Origin: Oscillospiraceae bacterium
Lineage (GTDB): Bacteria; Bacillota; Clostridia; TANB77; CAG-508
Length of the DNA: 36,164 bases
Assembly: GCA_009785865.1 (NCBI GenBank)
Contig: WQVL01000019.1
Location: forward strand, 1-36,164
Reading direction: 5' to 3'
Part shown: positions 1-7,657 of the stretch, one piece after another
Position numbering within the stretch: the first letter of the stretch is position 1
Layout of the letters: the number at the start of each line of letters is the position of its first letter
Made by a program: the position numbers and the translations under genes
The notes under the pieces: model-generated
What the model was told of the DNA's origin: nothing
The model's input: only the letters and a program-made list of their open reading frames with translations
Database searches by the model: none

Positions 1-80
1 CTTTAGTATATCAAAAGGAGGTTTTTTACTGAACGCTATCGCTCTTTGATTTCTCACGTGCATAGCACGTGGTTTTCCTT

Positions 81-102
81 GCGCGACGTTTAATCGTCGC
101 GC
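81..102. repeat. G+C-rich hairpin near the window edge
   Basis: An 8-bp perfect inverted repeat, GCGCGACG and CGTCGCGC, flanks a 6-nt loop in otherwise A+T-rich DNA. No U-tract follows on either strand, so it is not an obvious intrinsic terminator. It may belong to a transcript that begins outside the window. Confidence 0.5.
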
Positions 103-108
103 ACAATA

Positions 109-140
109 AAAACATCGCTTACCTTTTAAAATAAGCGATG
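109..140 (-). terminator. Intrinsic terminator reading leftward
   Basis: Arms CATCGCTTA (113-121) and TAAGCGATG (132-140) flank a 10-nt loop. On the minus strand a T-rich run follows. It is the first terminator after the Bro-N/GNAT pair, about 245 nt past the GNAT stop. Confidence 0.65.
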
Positions 141-167
141 CTTTATTTATCTTTTACTAGAAAACTA

Positions 168-269
168 TCAGTATAACCTTGTTCTAGCTTTTATATTTTT
201 TATTATGCCTGTATAAGTTTCTATAAGACATCTGTCTGTATTACACCTACATGTCCCACATTTCTGCAT
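168..269 (-). CDS. Possible cysteine-rich micro-ORF
   Basis: A 33-codon frame begins with ATG at 269 and carries a cysteine cluster of the form CxxCxCxxxxC near its N-terminus, as in small metal-binding peptides. It sits between the GNAT gene and the terminator at 109-140, so it would be co-transcribed. No ribosome binding site is visible and the frame runs open upstream of the ATG, so it could be a remnant of a larger protein or chance. The rest of 141-384 shows nothing I recognise. Confidence 0.2.
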   Translation of the reverse strand: MQKCGTCRCNTDRCLIETYTGIIKNIKARTRLY

Positions 270-384
270 TTTCGTTGATATTAAGGATTTGTAACTTATT
301 CCCTAATCTTTAGTGTGCTTTTTTTACTTTTGTGCTTAATCTATTATAGATTGTAATTGGTCGAGTAGTTTTCTTTATTAAAAA

Positions 385-855
385 TTAATCAATGCATATT
401 AATTGCGTATTGTATGTTTTAAAATTATATTTATTATAGAACTTTATAGCTTTATCATTATTAGATAGAGTAGTTACGTTAATATGGTGTATATCTTTTG
501 ATAAACAACTCTTTCTAAATTCGTCTATTAACAATTTTCCTATTCCGTTACTCCTATATGTTTCTACCACATATAAGTTGTATATATATGCAATTTGGAC
601 ATTATACCAAGGTTCATTTTCGTTAAGATTTCCACTTATATATCCAATACATTTATCATCTATCTGTGCTACATATACAATGTTACTTAAGATTTGATTT
701 TCAAAATACTCCTTCCCTTTGTCATTCAAGGACCAATCCAAATCTAATATACCATTATCTAAATTAGCAACCTCATATTCCATAAGTTCTTGGCTCAATG
801 ACTGAACATTCATCAAATCTTGAATTTCTGCTTTTCTTATTACTAAATTTTCCAT
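385..855 (-). CDS. GNAT-family N-acetyltransferase
   Basis: This 156-residue protein looks like a single-domain GNAT acetyltransferase, which would transfer an acetyl group from acetyl-CoA to an amine. The acetyl-CoA pyrophosphate-binding segment is recognisable at about residues 98-108 (RSNGIGKLL, matching the Q/RxxGxG/A pattern), with a typical beta-4 strand (YIYNLYVV) before it and the FYNKYNF segment near the C-terminus. The ATG has a strong SD (AAGGGGGGAG) five to eight bases upstream. It begins 20 nt after the Bro-N gene stops, so the two probably share a transcript. The substrate cannot be read from the sequence. Confidence 0.85.
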   Translation of the reverse strand: MENLVIRKAEIQDLMNVQSLSQELMEYEVANLDNGILDLDWSLNDKGKEYFENQILSNIVYVAQIDDKCIGYISGNLNENEPWYNVQIAYIYNLYVVETYRSNGIGKLLIDEFRKSCLSKDIHHINVTTLSNNDKAIKFYNKYNFKTYNTQLICID

Positions 856-875
856 AACTCCCCCCTTACAACTTA

Positions 876-1727
876 CTAGCTATCTTTTTTCTCTTCTTTA
901 AGTTTCATCACTTCTTCACCGGTTAATTGCTTATAGTTAATTTTACTAACTACTGATTTCTTTACATTGGATTCTAATTTTTTTCTAGCAACCTTTGTAA
1001 CTTCTCCTGCTAGTTTCATGTCTTTCTTTAAGTTGTTGAACCCTTGTGTTTTATTCTCATTATGTATTTCGACTGCTGATGCTTCTCCTAGATTTGTTAA
1101 CGCCAATTCAATATTTGTCATTGAATCTCTCAAATTATTGTGTTTTTCGATTTGTTTATGTTCTTTATATTGCTTAGCAGTTAAACCAAAACCTTCTTTA
1201 TAAATCTCATTAGTCAGTATTGCATATTCTAGCCCTTCTTTTGCACCTCGTGTTTTCCATTCATCAGTTAATAAATGTCTTGTTATAATTCCACGTTCTC
1301 TTTGCTCAATCCAAGCTTTAGAATATCCTTTTTGTTCATATAATTTTTTCATTCTATCCATTGCTAATTCCGGATTATTTATTTCTTCTATCCTTTCATA
1401 TCCTACTTTTGCAAGCCATAGTTTAAATGGTTCTGCTTTTGGTGATGGAATTGCTTGTATAATACGTAATAATTCTTCTGTGTTTGCCACATCTGTCAAT
1501 CTCATTTTGCCATCTTTTGCAAGCATTTTCAAAGCGTTACAATTTGTAACGGTTTTGTTTCCTTCAGCTATAAGCCTTTTTTTAGTTACTCTCCAATACA
1601 CCGCGGGATTACCACTTTCTGTTAAAACTTCAACCGCATCAACAATAGCAAAATACCATTTACCATTATGCCAAACCTTTCTAATTTCTTTTTGCTCAAA
1701 CAGAGCAATTTTGTTATCTTTTTCCAT
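876..1727 (-). CDS. Bro-N domain protein, DinD/antirepressor-like
   Basis: The first 100 or so residues match the Bro-N domain, with its opening strand, the WYFAIVDAVEVL segment and the PVYWRVTKKRL-like stretch (here PAVYWRVTKKRL). Bro-N occurs in phage antirepressors and in bacterial DinD-like proteins and is thought to bind DNA. The remaining 180 residues are basic and helical (KWLAKVGYERIEE, then AWIEQR and a long charged tail ending KLKEEKKDS), resembling the chromosomal DinD-type architecture more than a phage antirepressor. An SD (GAGAGGAG) lies nine bases before the ATG, and a good sigma-A promoter lies upstream. It heads a two-gene unit with the GNAT gene. Its role is inferred from the family only; no phage genes surround it. 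Confidence 0.8.
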   Translation of the reverse strand: MEKDNKIALFEQKEIRKVWHNGKWYFAIVDAVEVLTESGNPAVYWRVTKKRLIAEGNKTVTNCNALKMLAKDGKMRLTDVANTEELLRIIQAIPSPKAEPFKLWLAKVGYERIEEINNPELAMDRMKKLYEQKGYSKAWIEQRERGIITRHLLTDEWKTRGAKEGLEYAILTNEIYKEGFGLTAKQYKEHKQIEKHNNLRDSMTNIELALTNLGEASAVEIHNENKTQGFNNLKKDMKLAGEVTKVARKKLESNVKKSVVSKINYKQLTGEEVMKLKEEKKDS

Positions 1728-1763
1728 AATGCAATACTCCTCTCTGCCCCCGTATTTGTATTT

Positions 1764-1792
1764 ATTTTATATTGTTTTACACAAATAGTCAA
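1764..1792 (-). promoter_or_regulatory. Sigma-A promoter of the Bro-N/GNAT unit
   Basis: On the minus strand TTGACT (1792-1787), a 17-nt spacer and TAAAAT (1769-1764) lie about 40 nt upstream of the Bro-N start. The rest of the 1793-2007 gap is A+T-rich with no gene seen. Confidence 0.65.
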
Positions 1793-2007
1793 TATTTTTT
1801 GCGAATATTTGTTTTGCGACTTCTGTAAATTAAAATTAGAATTTCCCCTACCAATTTCCAATCTATTATCAGCATAACTTTGTTTCAACTTTTACAATTT
1901 TAAAACTTCTTATAAATTGCTTTGTATTAGGCCCCAGTTTGGCACACTATTCCTTGAAAGGATATATCAACCTTTGTAACTTGCAAAAAGATAATATACT
2001 TTTCATA

Positions 2008-2057
2008 ACAAAATACAAACCTTAGTAGTAATTATGCTACTAAGGTTTGTATTTTGT
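2008..2057 (-). terminator. Long terminator hairpin
   Basis: A perfect 21-bp inverted repeat (2008-2028 with 2037-2057) and an 8-nt loop start 17 nt after the stop codon of the gene at 2074. The stem carries its own A- and T-rich outer arms. Confidence 0.85.
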
Positions 2058-2073
2058 TGTCTAATATTTTCTT

Positions 2074-3204
2074 TTATCTCTCCATTCCCTCTTCCTCTAA
2101 ATCACTATCACTCTCTAATTCATCTCCATACTCAATTTCATCTCTTGTCTCACCAGTCTCTAACATTAATTGTCTCTTTCCTTCTAGAAGACTTTGCTTA
2201 TCTCCTTCAATCTGATAGGTCTTCTCATCAACTTTAATTTTTCCACTATCACCTACAAGCTTTAGCATATCCGATGTTATTTTTCCAATTATCTTTTCCA
2301 TATCTCCTTTTGCTCCTGATACATCCATTCCAGATTCTTCTGCTGCTTTTATAATTTCCAAATTCGATTTTATTAATTCGTGTTTAGGCATTTCTGTTTT
2401 TACTTTCAGAAAATCTTTAATAACTATAGCTTTAATAGTATTATCAAGAACCAGTTTTAGCGTGTTAATTATTTTTTTGTCTCCTAACATTTTATTAAAC
2501 AAAGACCCCGATTCTACTTTTATAAGCTTGCTTTTTTCATATTCCTCACCTTCTCTATATATAACAGAGGCAATATTCTCGTATATCTCATCTATAAGAA
2601 TTAACTTTTTACCAAATTCTGTGATTCCGTACTCTGTTCCCAACAACTGTATACTTAATATTTCAACTGTTTCCTCGTTAATGTCTGCTATCTTATCATC
2701 TGATAAATCATCAGAAAATTTTGAATAAAATCTTATTATACTTTTATATGTATTGCTTATACTTTCCCCTCTGAGCACTATTTCATAAAGCATCTCTATG
2801 GGATATCCTGTTTGCTGATGTCTATCAAGAACTTCTAAAAAGTCATCCATTTGTGAAAACAAGTCATTTACAATTAAATCTTGATCATCTATTTCTTCGT
2901 TGTAGTCATTAACTCTCACCTTTAATTTTTCAAAATTTTTCAGAGCCTTCATCAAGCTAAATTCATTTGGGTCTGAAAAAATACTTCTAATTTCAGATGC
3001 TAGCGGATGTATGGCTCCCAAATATGTAAGATTCTTCACACGCGCACTGCCATGGCCTCTCGATTCTATTGCTTTACCAATCAATCCCTCAATGTAATTA
3101 CCTAAAATTTCTTCTATTCTAAAAATCACTTTAATATTCGACTCAAATTCTCTTAATTCTTTTAAAACAAATTTATAATATTCTCTAGCTTGGTATGATA
3201 ACAT
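2074..3204 (-). CDS. Unrecognised acidic, helical protein
   Basis: This 376-residue protein matches no family I know. It has no signal peptide or membrane segment. The sequence is rich in charged helices with heptad-like stretches (for example residues 1-60 and 255-330), and ends in a very acidic tail (EYGDELESDSDLEEEGMER). A small, more conserved-looking patch (ESRGHGSARVKNLTYLG) lies near residues 47-63. The ATG is preceded by GGGGGAG, and it has its own promoter and terminator, so it is monocistronic. It is probably a cytoplasmic structural or regulatory protein, but that is a guess. Confidence 0.7.
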   Translation of the reverse strand: MLSYQAREYYKFVLKELREFESNIKVIFRIEEILGNYIEGLIGKAIESRGHGSARVKNLTYLGAIHPLASEIRSIFSDPNEFSLMKALKNFEKLKVRVNDYNEEIDDQDLIVNDLFSQMDDFLEVLDRHQQTGYPIEMLYEIVLRGESISNTYKSIIRFYSKFSDDLSDDKIADINEETVEILSIQLLGTEYGITEFGKKLILIDEIYENIASVIYREGEEYEKSKLIKVESGSLFNKMLGDKKIINTLKLVLDNTIKAIVIKDFLKVKTEMPKHELIKSNLEIIKAAEESGMDVSGAKGDMEKIIGKITSDMLKLVGDSGKIKVDEKTYQIEGDKQSLLEGKRQLMLETGETRDEIEYGDELESDSDLEEEGMER

Positions 3205-3231
3205 CTTTTCTCCCCCTTTTTGTTCGACATT

Positions 3232-3260
3232 ATAATACCATATTTTTCAAGTTGGTTCAA
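3232..3260 (-). promoter_or_regulatory. Promoter of the gene at 2074-3204
   Basis: On the minus strand TTGAAC (3260-3255), a 17-nt spacer and TATTAT (3237-3232) end 28 nt before the start codon. Confidence 0.65.
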
Positions 3261-3346
3261 GCAAAAGACGTTAACTCTATTTTAATATAGTCCTGTTTTA
3301 AGTTTTATTATTTCCGTTTTATAGTCTTGCCTTCAGAATCCATTCA

Positions 3347-3383
3347 AAAAGCTTACTAACAATTAAGTAGTTAGTAAGCTTTT
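3347..3383 (-). terminator. Terminator after the AIM24/zinc-ribbon pair
   Basis: Arms AAAAGCTTACTAAC (3347-3360) and GTTAGTAAGCTTTT (3370-3383) are a perfect 14-bp match around a 9-nt loop. A T-run follows on the minus strand, 85 nt past the zinc-ribbon stop. Confidence 0.85.
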
Positions 3384-3467
3384 CTTAATATATTTCATTA
3401 AAATTATAATTTGTTTGTTACAACTGCAACCCTTAAAAGTTTTCAATTGCTAAATCTGAATTTCTAC

Positions 3468-3659
3468 TTACCACTCATCGCCCTCTAATTGTTTTTTATT
3501 TTGATATTCTTGATAGTCTTTATACTGTGGAGAATTCAATGCTTCTTTGCAAGCAAACTTTCTTCGGCAATATTTACAAAAACCTGTTTTTTCTTTTACA
3601 TTTACTTCAACGGGAGCTCCGCAAGACGGACACTCAAGAGAAACAAAATTATCAGTCAT
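3468..3659 (-). CDS. Small zinc-ribbon protein
   Basis: A 63-residue protein with two CxxC pairs (CPSCGAP near residue 10 and CKYC near residue 28), 15 residues apart, which is the typical four-cysteine zinc ribbon. The remainder is a short charged helix. A perfect SD (AAGGAGGAG) precedes the ATG. It starts 12 nt after the AIM24-family gene stops, so the two are co-transcribed and may act together. No catalytic residues are visible, so a structural or protein-binding zinc site is likely. Confidence 0.8.
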   Translation of the reverse strand: MTDNFVSLECPSCGAPVEVNVKEKTGFCKYCRRKFACKEALNSPQYKDYQEYQNKKQLEGDEW

Positions 3660-3671
3660 AATAACTCCTCC

Positions 3672-4322
3672 TTACTTTGGCATCGGAATACTTCTGGAAT
3701 TAGACTGAACAATAATTGAACCAACACCAGAAAATCTCGCTCTAAATTCATTCCACACAGTATTTCTCTCAAAAAAAGTTTCATATTTCAAATCTTTTGA
3801 CCAAGCAACCAAATGATTTGTATCTACATCTATAATTCTTTGGCCATTTAAGTTGAATTTTTGAAGAACACCACATGAATCAACTATACAAGAGCCTGTG
3901 CCTGAAGTTTCAAGAATAGGAATCATAAGCCCTCCTGAAAGCATTCCTGTCCATGAACTTTGTTTTAATTCAAAATTAACATCCATATCACAAGCCAAAA
4001 ATGCTCCACTTATTATGTGCCATTGCTCATTTGTACTGTCATTACAAGATAGCTCAATGATATCACCTGGTACACATGGTGCAATCGCAACTCTTGCTGG
4101 CTGTTTTGCACTCACAACACTTATCAATTTATTTCCTTGGCTAAAAAATCCTATCCTTTTGCCACCTGTTCTTTTTTGTCTTGTGGAATTATGCATAGTT
4201 TGAAATGTTAAATGAGGATCAGAATAAACCATTGTTCCTGGTTCAATACAAATTGATTCATTTTGTTCAAGCGAAACTTCTATAACTGGAAATGGTGTTG
4301 TATGTTTCTTCTCATATTTCAT
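3672..4322 (-). CDS. AIM24-family protein
   Basis: The 216 residues fit the AIM24/TIGR00266 beta-rich fold. The recognisable parts are an early EPGTMVYSD segment, the central GGKRIGFFSQG and GGLMIPILETSGTG stretches, and the closing IDVDTNHLVAWSKDL motif that precedes the C-terminal strands. Bacterial members are often paired with zinc-ribbon proteins, as here, but their biochemical role is not established. There is no signal peptide. The start is set by AAAGGAG nine bases before the ATG, and the gene has its own promoter. Confidence 0.85.
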   Translation of the reverse strand: MKYEKKHTTPFPVIEVSLEQNESICIEPGTMVYSDPHLTFQTMHNSTRQKRTGGKRIGFFSQGNKLISVVSAKQPARVAIAPCVPGDIIELSCNDSTNEQWHIISGAFLACDMDVNFELKQSSWTGMLSGGLMIPILETSGTGSCIVDSCGVLQKFNLNGQRIIDVDTNHLVAWSKDLKYETFFERNTVWNEFRARFSGVGSIIVQSNSRSIPMPK

Positions 4323-4360
4323 TTAAATAACTCCTTTTATATAAAATTTCTTACTTTTTC

Positions 4361-4389
4361 ATTATACCTATATTACTTTAAAAACACAA
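4361..4389 (-). promoter_or_regulatory. Promoter of the AIM24/zinc-ribbon operon
   Basis: On the minus strand TTGTGT (4389-4384), a 17-nt spacer and a perfect TATAAT (4366-4361). It stands back to back with the plus-strand promoter at 4456. Confidence 0.75.
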
Positions 4390-4455
4390 CTATTATTTTG
4401 AGCGATTTAGCATAATATTTTTCTATAATATCTAATTCTATCCAAGTCGTGAAAT

Positions 4456-4484
4456 TTTACTTTTTATGTAAAATATGGTATAAT
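4456..4484 (+). promoter_or_regulatory. Promoter of the secreted-protein gene
   Basis: TTTACT (4456-4461), a 17-nt spacer and TATAAT (4479-4484). Its -10 region, GTAAAATATG then G then TATAATTAAG (from 4469), matches the proximal promoter of the repeat-protein gene near 23890 at 20 of 21 positions. The leader of about 90 nt has no strong hairpin. Confidence 0.8.
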
Positions 4485-4580
4485 TAAGTGTAAGCACCAG
4501 TGAGTGCGTTCAACATTTCTCTTAATTTAGAGAAGGGGCAGATACAATAAAAAAATATTAAACAAACAGGAGGAATACAT

Positions 4581-5951
4581 GTGAAAAAATTCACATACAT
4601 CTTTGTGGTAGCCTTAATTGCTTTTATATTTTTTGGCACTGGCAATACCACTAGTTACGCCAATGAAACTCGGGACTGCGACTCGCACATTGAAATCGTA
4701 GAAATGCTTCAAGGCTGGGAACCAGAGCAACTTCATGAACTCCTAACGTTTTTCGAACAATGGGATACTGAAGATTTGCTCTCTATTATCTCAATCACTC
4801 GTGATTGGGAACCCGAATTGATACGAGAGATGGAGCAATCCATCGAGCAACTCCCTTACCAGGAAGATCCTCTCCCTGGCAGAGAAGCTTCGTTTGGATG
4901 GACTATGGATCAACTATTGGACTATGCTAATAGCTCGGTAGAGGAATACTGCTCTAAAATAGATGTATCTCTCCCACATATAGGTAGAGATGAATATGGA
5001 GAGCTTTTCATAGCTGTTCCAATAAGTCCTATGCGTATGGCAGGATTTGAGTCTAACCCTCCTCTCATGTTTTTTTGCATGATCTGTAATCCGATTCCAG
5101 AGGAGGAGTACCATGCTCCGAATGAATTTACTGAATGCTCTTGTGAAGATCATTGGTTTCATGATCTGCCATTCATTGAATTTGAGCATATGACCCAAAT
5201 AACAGACGGTCCATATTTCTATCTTTTTGAGCAGGCAAAAGAAGATACTATTTTGCTTCTCAAAAATTTAATAAATATCGACGTGTCTGACTTGCTAGAA
5301 GATTTGCTGCTGTTTGAGGAATGCGAATCTGCCGACTTTTTGGGAGCATATCTTGGAGGAAACAGAATTTCTATTTCTGTAGGAAAGCATCTGTGTGATG
5401 TACATGCAAAAGTAACTCTGATGCATGAGATACTACACTATCTCCTCGCAAGAATAAATCACGGAGTAGAGGGAAATCTGTTTATATGTGAAGAGGGAAA
5501 AGGAATGAACTCTCTCTTTAACGAAGGTCTTGTCACAATGCTCTCAGAATTTTTCTACGGTGTTAGCAATACTAATGTCTATGGGACTGGTTTACACGCA
5601 ATAAATATTCTTCTGATAATTTACGGGGAAGATTTGTTGCTAGATGCCTTCTCAGGAAGAAGTTCTGTAATTAAGCATGACATGATAACTCTTTTGGGAA
5701 ATGATCGATATAATGTATTCAGTGCTTTATCAGACCATTATGTCTATGATTTCATGCAGACAGGCGTTCCAAGAGAGATTAGCTCAAAGTTTTTTGGATT
5801 CTTACAAGAGTTTGTTTTCTTAAAAGGGTATTACTTCATTGTAGAACCCTCTATGGCATTCTGCTTTTATAGCGAATACTTCGAATACAACTTTTGTGAG
5901 TATTGCTCTGAGTATACCTTCTGCGACACCTGCTTTGCTATCGTTAATTAG
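4581..5951 (+). CDS. Secreted putative zinc metallopeptidase, Cys-rich
   Basis: The start is GTG at 4581, set by CAGGAGGA six bases upstream; an ATG two bases earlier stops at once. Residues 1-27 form a signal peptide (MKKF, a hydrophobic core, then SYA). The mature protein has two tryptophan/acid repeats (GWEPEQL near 52 and DWEPELI near 74), two cysteine clusters (MICNP...CSC near 163-185, and a run of six cysteines at the C-terminus), and a zincin-like HEILH at 282-286 with a likely third ligand glutamate in NEGL (E315). I recognise no named family, so function rests on the HExxH motif. The gene is visibly richer in G+C than its neighbours and uses one in-frame CGG Arg codon (4671), which suggests transfer. 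It is flanked by its own promoter and terminator. Confidence 0.75.
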   Translation: MKKFTYIFVVALIAFIFFGTGNTTSYANETRDCDSHIEIVEMLQGWEPEQLHELLTFFEQWDTEDLLSIISITRDWEPELIREMEQSIEQLPYQEDPLPGREASFGWTMDQLLDYANSSVEEYCSKIDVSLPHIGRDEYGELFIAVPISPMRMAGFESNPPLMFFCMICNPIPEEEYHAPNEFTECSCEDHWFHDLPFIEFEHMTQITDGPYFYLFEQAKEDTILLLKNLINIDVSDLLEDLLLFEECESADFLGAYLGGNRISISVGKHLCDVHAKVTLMHEILHYLLARINHGVEGNLFICEEGKGMNSLFNEGLVTMLSEFFYGVSNTNVYGTGLHAINILLIIYGEDLLLDAFSGRSSVIKHDMITLLGNDRYNVFSALSDHYVYDFMQTGVPREISSKFFGFLQEFVFLKGYYFIVEPSMAFCFYSEYFEYNFCEYCSEYTFCDTCFAIVN

Positions 5952-5988
5952 ATAGTAAGACAGATTTAGCTTGAAAAATTAATGTAAT

Positions 5989-6027
5989 AAAAAAAGATTG
6001 GGGTCTGCCCCCCTCAATCTTTTTTTA
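5989..6027 (+). terminator. Terminator of the secreted-protein gene
   Basis: Stem AAAAAGATTGGGG (5991-6003) pairs with the following CCC...CAATCTTTTT arm, ending in seven T residues (from 6020) on the plus strand, 40 nt after the stop codon. Confidence 0.9.
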
Positions 6028-6045
6028 TTGCAATACCATTCTTGT

Positions 6046-6200
6046 ATCTGTAATACTCTTCCGTTTCTACCTCTTATACCATCCCTATTTAGCTCTCTTT
6101 GCAATTGTGTCACCCCTAACTTCATCTGCTCCACAATGCGATCGGAATTCATGAAGATGAAAGTTTGTAGCTAATCGTACATTTCCGTTCTAAAGCTTTT
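6046..6200 (-). pseudogene. Decayed second copy of the endolysin gene
   Basis: This stretch aligns with two separate parts of the intact endolysin gene at 7658-8356. Positions 6046-6115 match its peptidoglycan-binding region near 7787-7856 (peptide VTQLQREL then NRDGIRGRNGRVL). Positions 6120-6195 match its N-terminal region near 8250-8325 (NGNVRLATNFHLHEFRS then HCGADEVR). The roughly 390 bp between them are missing and the two parts lie in different frames, so the copy is dead. The remnant sits between the terminators of the secreted-protein gene and pfkA, which shows a duplication followed by internal deletion. Confidence 0.9.
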
Positions 6201-6237
6201 TGAACCTCACGTACAGTGTAAATTTTTGCTATGCAAC

Positions 6238-6274
6238 AAAAAGCCTTATAAGTATTGTACTTATAAGGCTTTTT
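6238..6274 (-). terminator. Terminator of pfkA
   Basis: A perfect 17-bp inverted repeat (6238-6254 with 6258-6274) with a 3-nt loop and flanking A- and T-runs, 25 nt past the pfkA stop. The symmetric tracts would let it act in both directions. Confidence 0.9.
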
Positions 6275-6299
6275 GTTTGTGTTGAAGTAAAAAACAAAC

Positions 6300-7415
6300 T
6301 TACGAAGCTTCGGCAAATTCAATGCCTAATTTTTTTGCAGCAATTAGAAGCGGGTTGTCTGGAGTCACTACTTTACTACCAGTAGTGGATACTTCCTCGG
6401 GCCCAATTACATCCTCAAGAGATATATAGCCTATTTCCCCATTTCTAATGTTTACCATGTTGCCAAACAGCCCTCTTTTTATCAGGTCTGCTGCTCCAAC
6501 GCCGTATTGCGTTGATAGCAAACGGTCAAATGCCGAGCTGTTTCCGCCTCGCTGTATATGCCCTAGTGCGACGTGTCGCACTTCATTTTGGACTAACTTT
6601 TCCAATTGAGCAGCCAGTTTTGCTGCGACACCTCCGAATCGTACTGAATCGGGGCTATCGTCAACTACTCTGCCTATAACAGCTTCTCCACCAGCTTCTA
6701 TGCAGCCTTCTCCGACTACGATGATGCTAAATGGGTCACCTTGACTATTCCGTTTTTCGATTTTTTCAGCAACCTTACGAACCGAATACGGAAACTCGGG
6801 CAGTAATATTACATCTGCCGAGCCTGCAATGCCTGCGTGCAGGGCAATCCATCCTGCCGAGCGGCCCATAACTTCGACTACAATTACACGGTGATGACTT
6901 TCCGCAGTAGTGTGTAGGCGTCCAAGCTCTTCCGTAACTATGCCCACTGCAGTATCAAAACCAAAGGTCTGATCTGTTCCTGGCAAATCGTTATCAATCG
7001 TCTTTGGTATGCCTACCACGTTTACTCCCTTACGCGTGAAGTCCCTCGCACTAGTCAGCGTACCATCGCCACCAAGCACTACGAGAGCCTCCACCCCTTC
7101 TTTCCTCATATTTTGGATAGCTATGTCGGAAACGTCCTTTATTAGCTTTTGGCCGCCCTCCATAACTTGGTACTTGAACAGGTTGTCTTTATTTGAGCAA
7201 TATAGCATCGACCCACCTGTATGCAATATACCTGACGTTGTACGCAAGTCCAGCGGCATAAAGTCATTGTTATATAACCCTCTATACCCGAACTTGTAGC
7301 CAATTAGCTCACACTGCATTGTGTTGAGGCAAGCCCGTGTTAATGCGTGAATTACCGCATTAAGTCCGGGGGCATCTCCGCCACCGGTAAGAACTGCGAT
7401 TCTCTTTCTTGACAT
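6300..7415 (-). CDS. pfkA: 6-phosphofructokinase, group III type
   Basis: The enzyme phosphorylates fructose 6-phosphate to fructose 1,6-bisphosphate in glycolysis. Visible motifs are the N-terminal GGGDAPGLNAVI nucleotide loop, GGDGT near residue 116, the catalytic PKTIDND with its aspartate, MGRSAGWIA, and the HIQRGG segment. At the two positions that separate phosphate donors it has Gly (GGDG, as in ATP enzymes) and Lys (PKTIDND, as in PPi enzymes). This mixture marks group III enzymes; known members are often ATP-dependent, but the donor cannot be settled here. Length (371) is longer than the 320 of the E. coli type. SD AGGAGG precedes the ATG. The gene is richer in G+C than its neighbours and contains one in-frame CGG Arg codon (6752-6750). 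Confidence 0.93.
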   Translation of the reverse strand: MSRKRIAVLTGGGDAPGLNAVIHALTRACLNTMQCELIGYKFGYRGLYNNDFMPLDLRTTSGILHTGGSMLYCSNKDNLFKYQVMEGGQKLIKDVSDIAIQNMRKEGVEALVVLGGDGTLTSARDFTRKGVNVVGIPKTIDNDLPGTDQTFGFDTAVGIVTEELGRLHTTAESHHRVIVVEVMGRSAGWIALHAGIAGSADVILLPEFPYSVRKVAEKIEKRNSQGDPFSIIVVGEGCIEAGGEAVIGRVVDDSPDSVRFGGVAAKLAAQLEKLVQNEVRHVALGHIQRGGNSSAFDRLLSTQYGVGAADLIKRGLFGNMVNIRNGEIGYISLEDVIGPEEVSTTGSKVVTPDNPLLIAAKKLGIEFAEAS

Positions 7416-7483
7416 AAAGTCCTCCTTCTGTTTTTTACTTACTTTTAGTTAATTACTAACAACACTTCTCCTTTCTTTAATCT

Positions 7484-7508
7484 TTTCTACATAATATTTA
7501 TGTAGAAA
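7484..7508. repeat. Inverted repeat in the pfkA leader
   Basis: TTTCTACATAA and TTATGTAGAAA form a perfect 11-bp palindrome with a 3-nt spacer. It lies between the pfkA promoter and start codon, about 70-95 nt before the ATG, so it could be a repressor operator or an mRNA hairpin. No long U-tract follows on the minus strand. Confidence 0.55.
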
Positions 7509-7541
7509 GAAAGTACCTCATATAACGTTGTTACTTATGCC

Positions 7542-7570
7542 ATATTAACATAAAATGTTGTGTTTTTCAA
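7542..7570 (-). promoter_or_regulatory. Promoter of pfkA
   Basis: On the minus strand TTGAAA (7570-7565), a 17-nt spacer and TAATAT (7547-7542), giving a leader of about 120 nt. Confidence 0.6.
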
Positions 7571-7590
7571 CCAATTATCACTTTTTTGTT

Positions 7591-7615
7591 AGAAGCGGGA
7601 ATTATTCCCGCTTCT
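7591..7615 (-). terminator. Hairpin downstream of the endolysin gene
   Basis: AGAAGCGGGAA and TTCCCGCTTCT form a perfect 11-bp stem around TTA, 43 nt past the endolysin stop. The minus strand lacks a proper U-tract after it, so it may be a weak terminator or an mRNA-stabilising end. Confidence 0.55.
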
Positions 7616-7657
7616 TCAATCTTATATCATGCAATATAGTTCATATTAATTGAGCTA

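Noticed and set aside
541-560. CGGA words in many genes, such as AAC-GGA here
   Set aside because: The C is the third base of the preceding codon and CGG is not read in frame, so these are ordinary Asn-Gly codons and not shift sites.
967-1203. Plus-strand open frame inside the Bro-N gene
   Set aside because: Shadow of a well-supported minus-strand gene; no SD or promoter.
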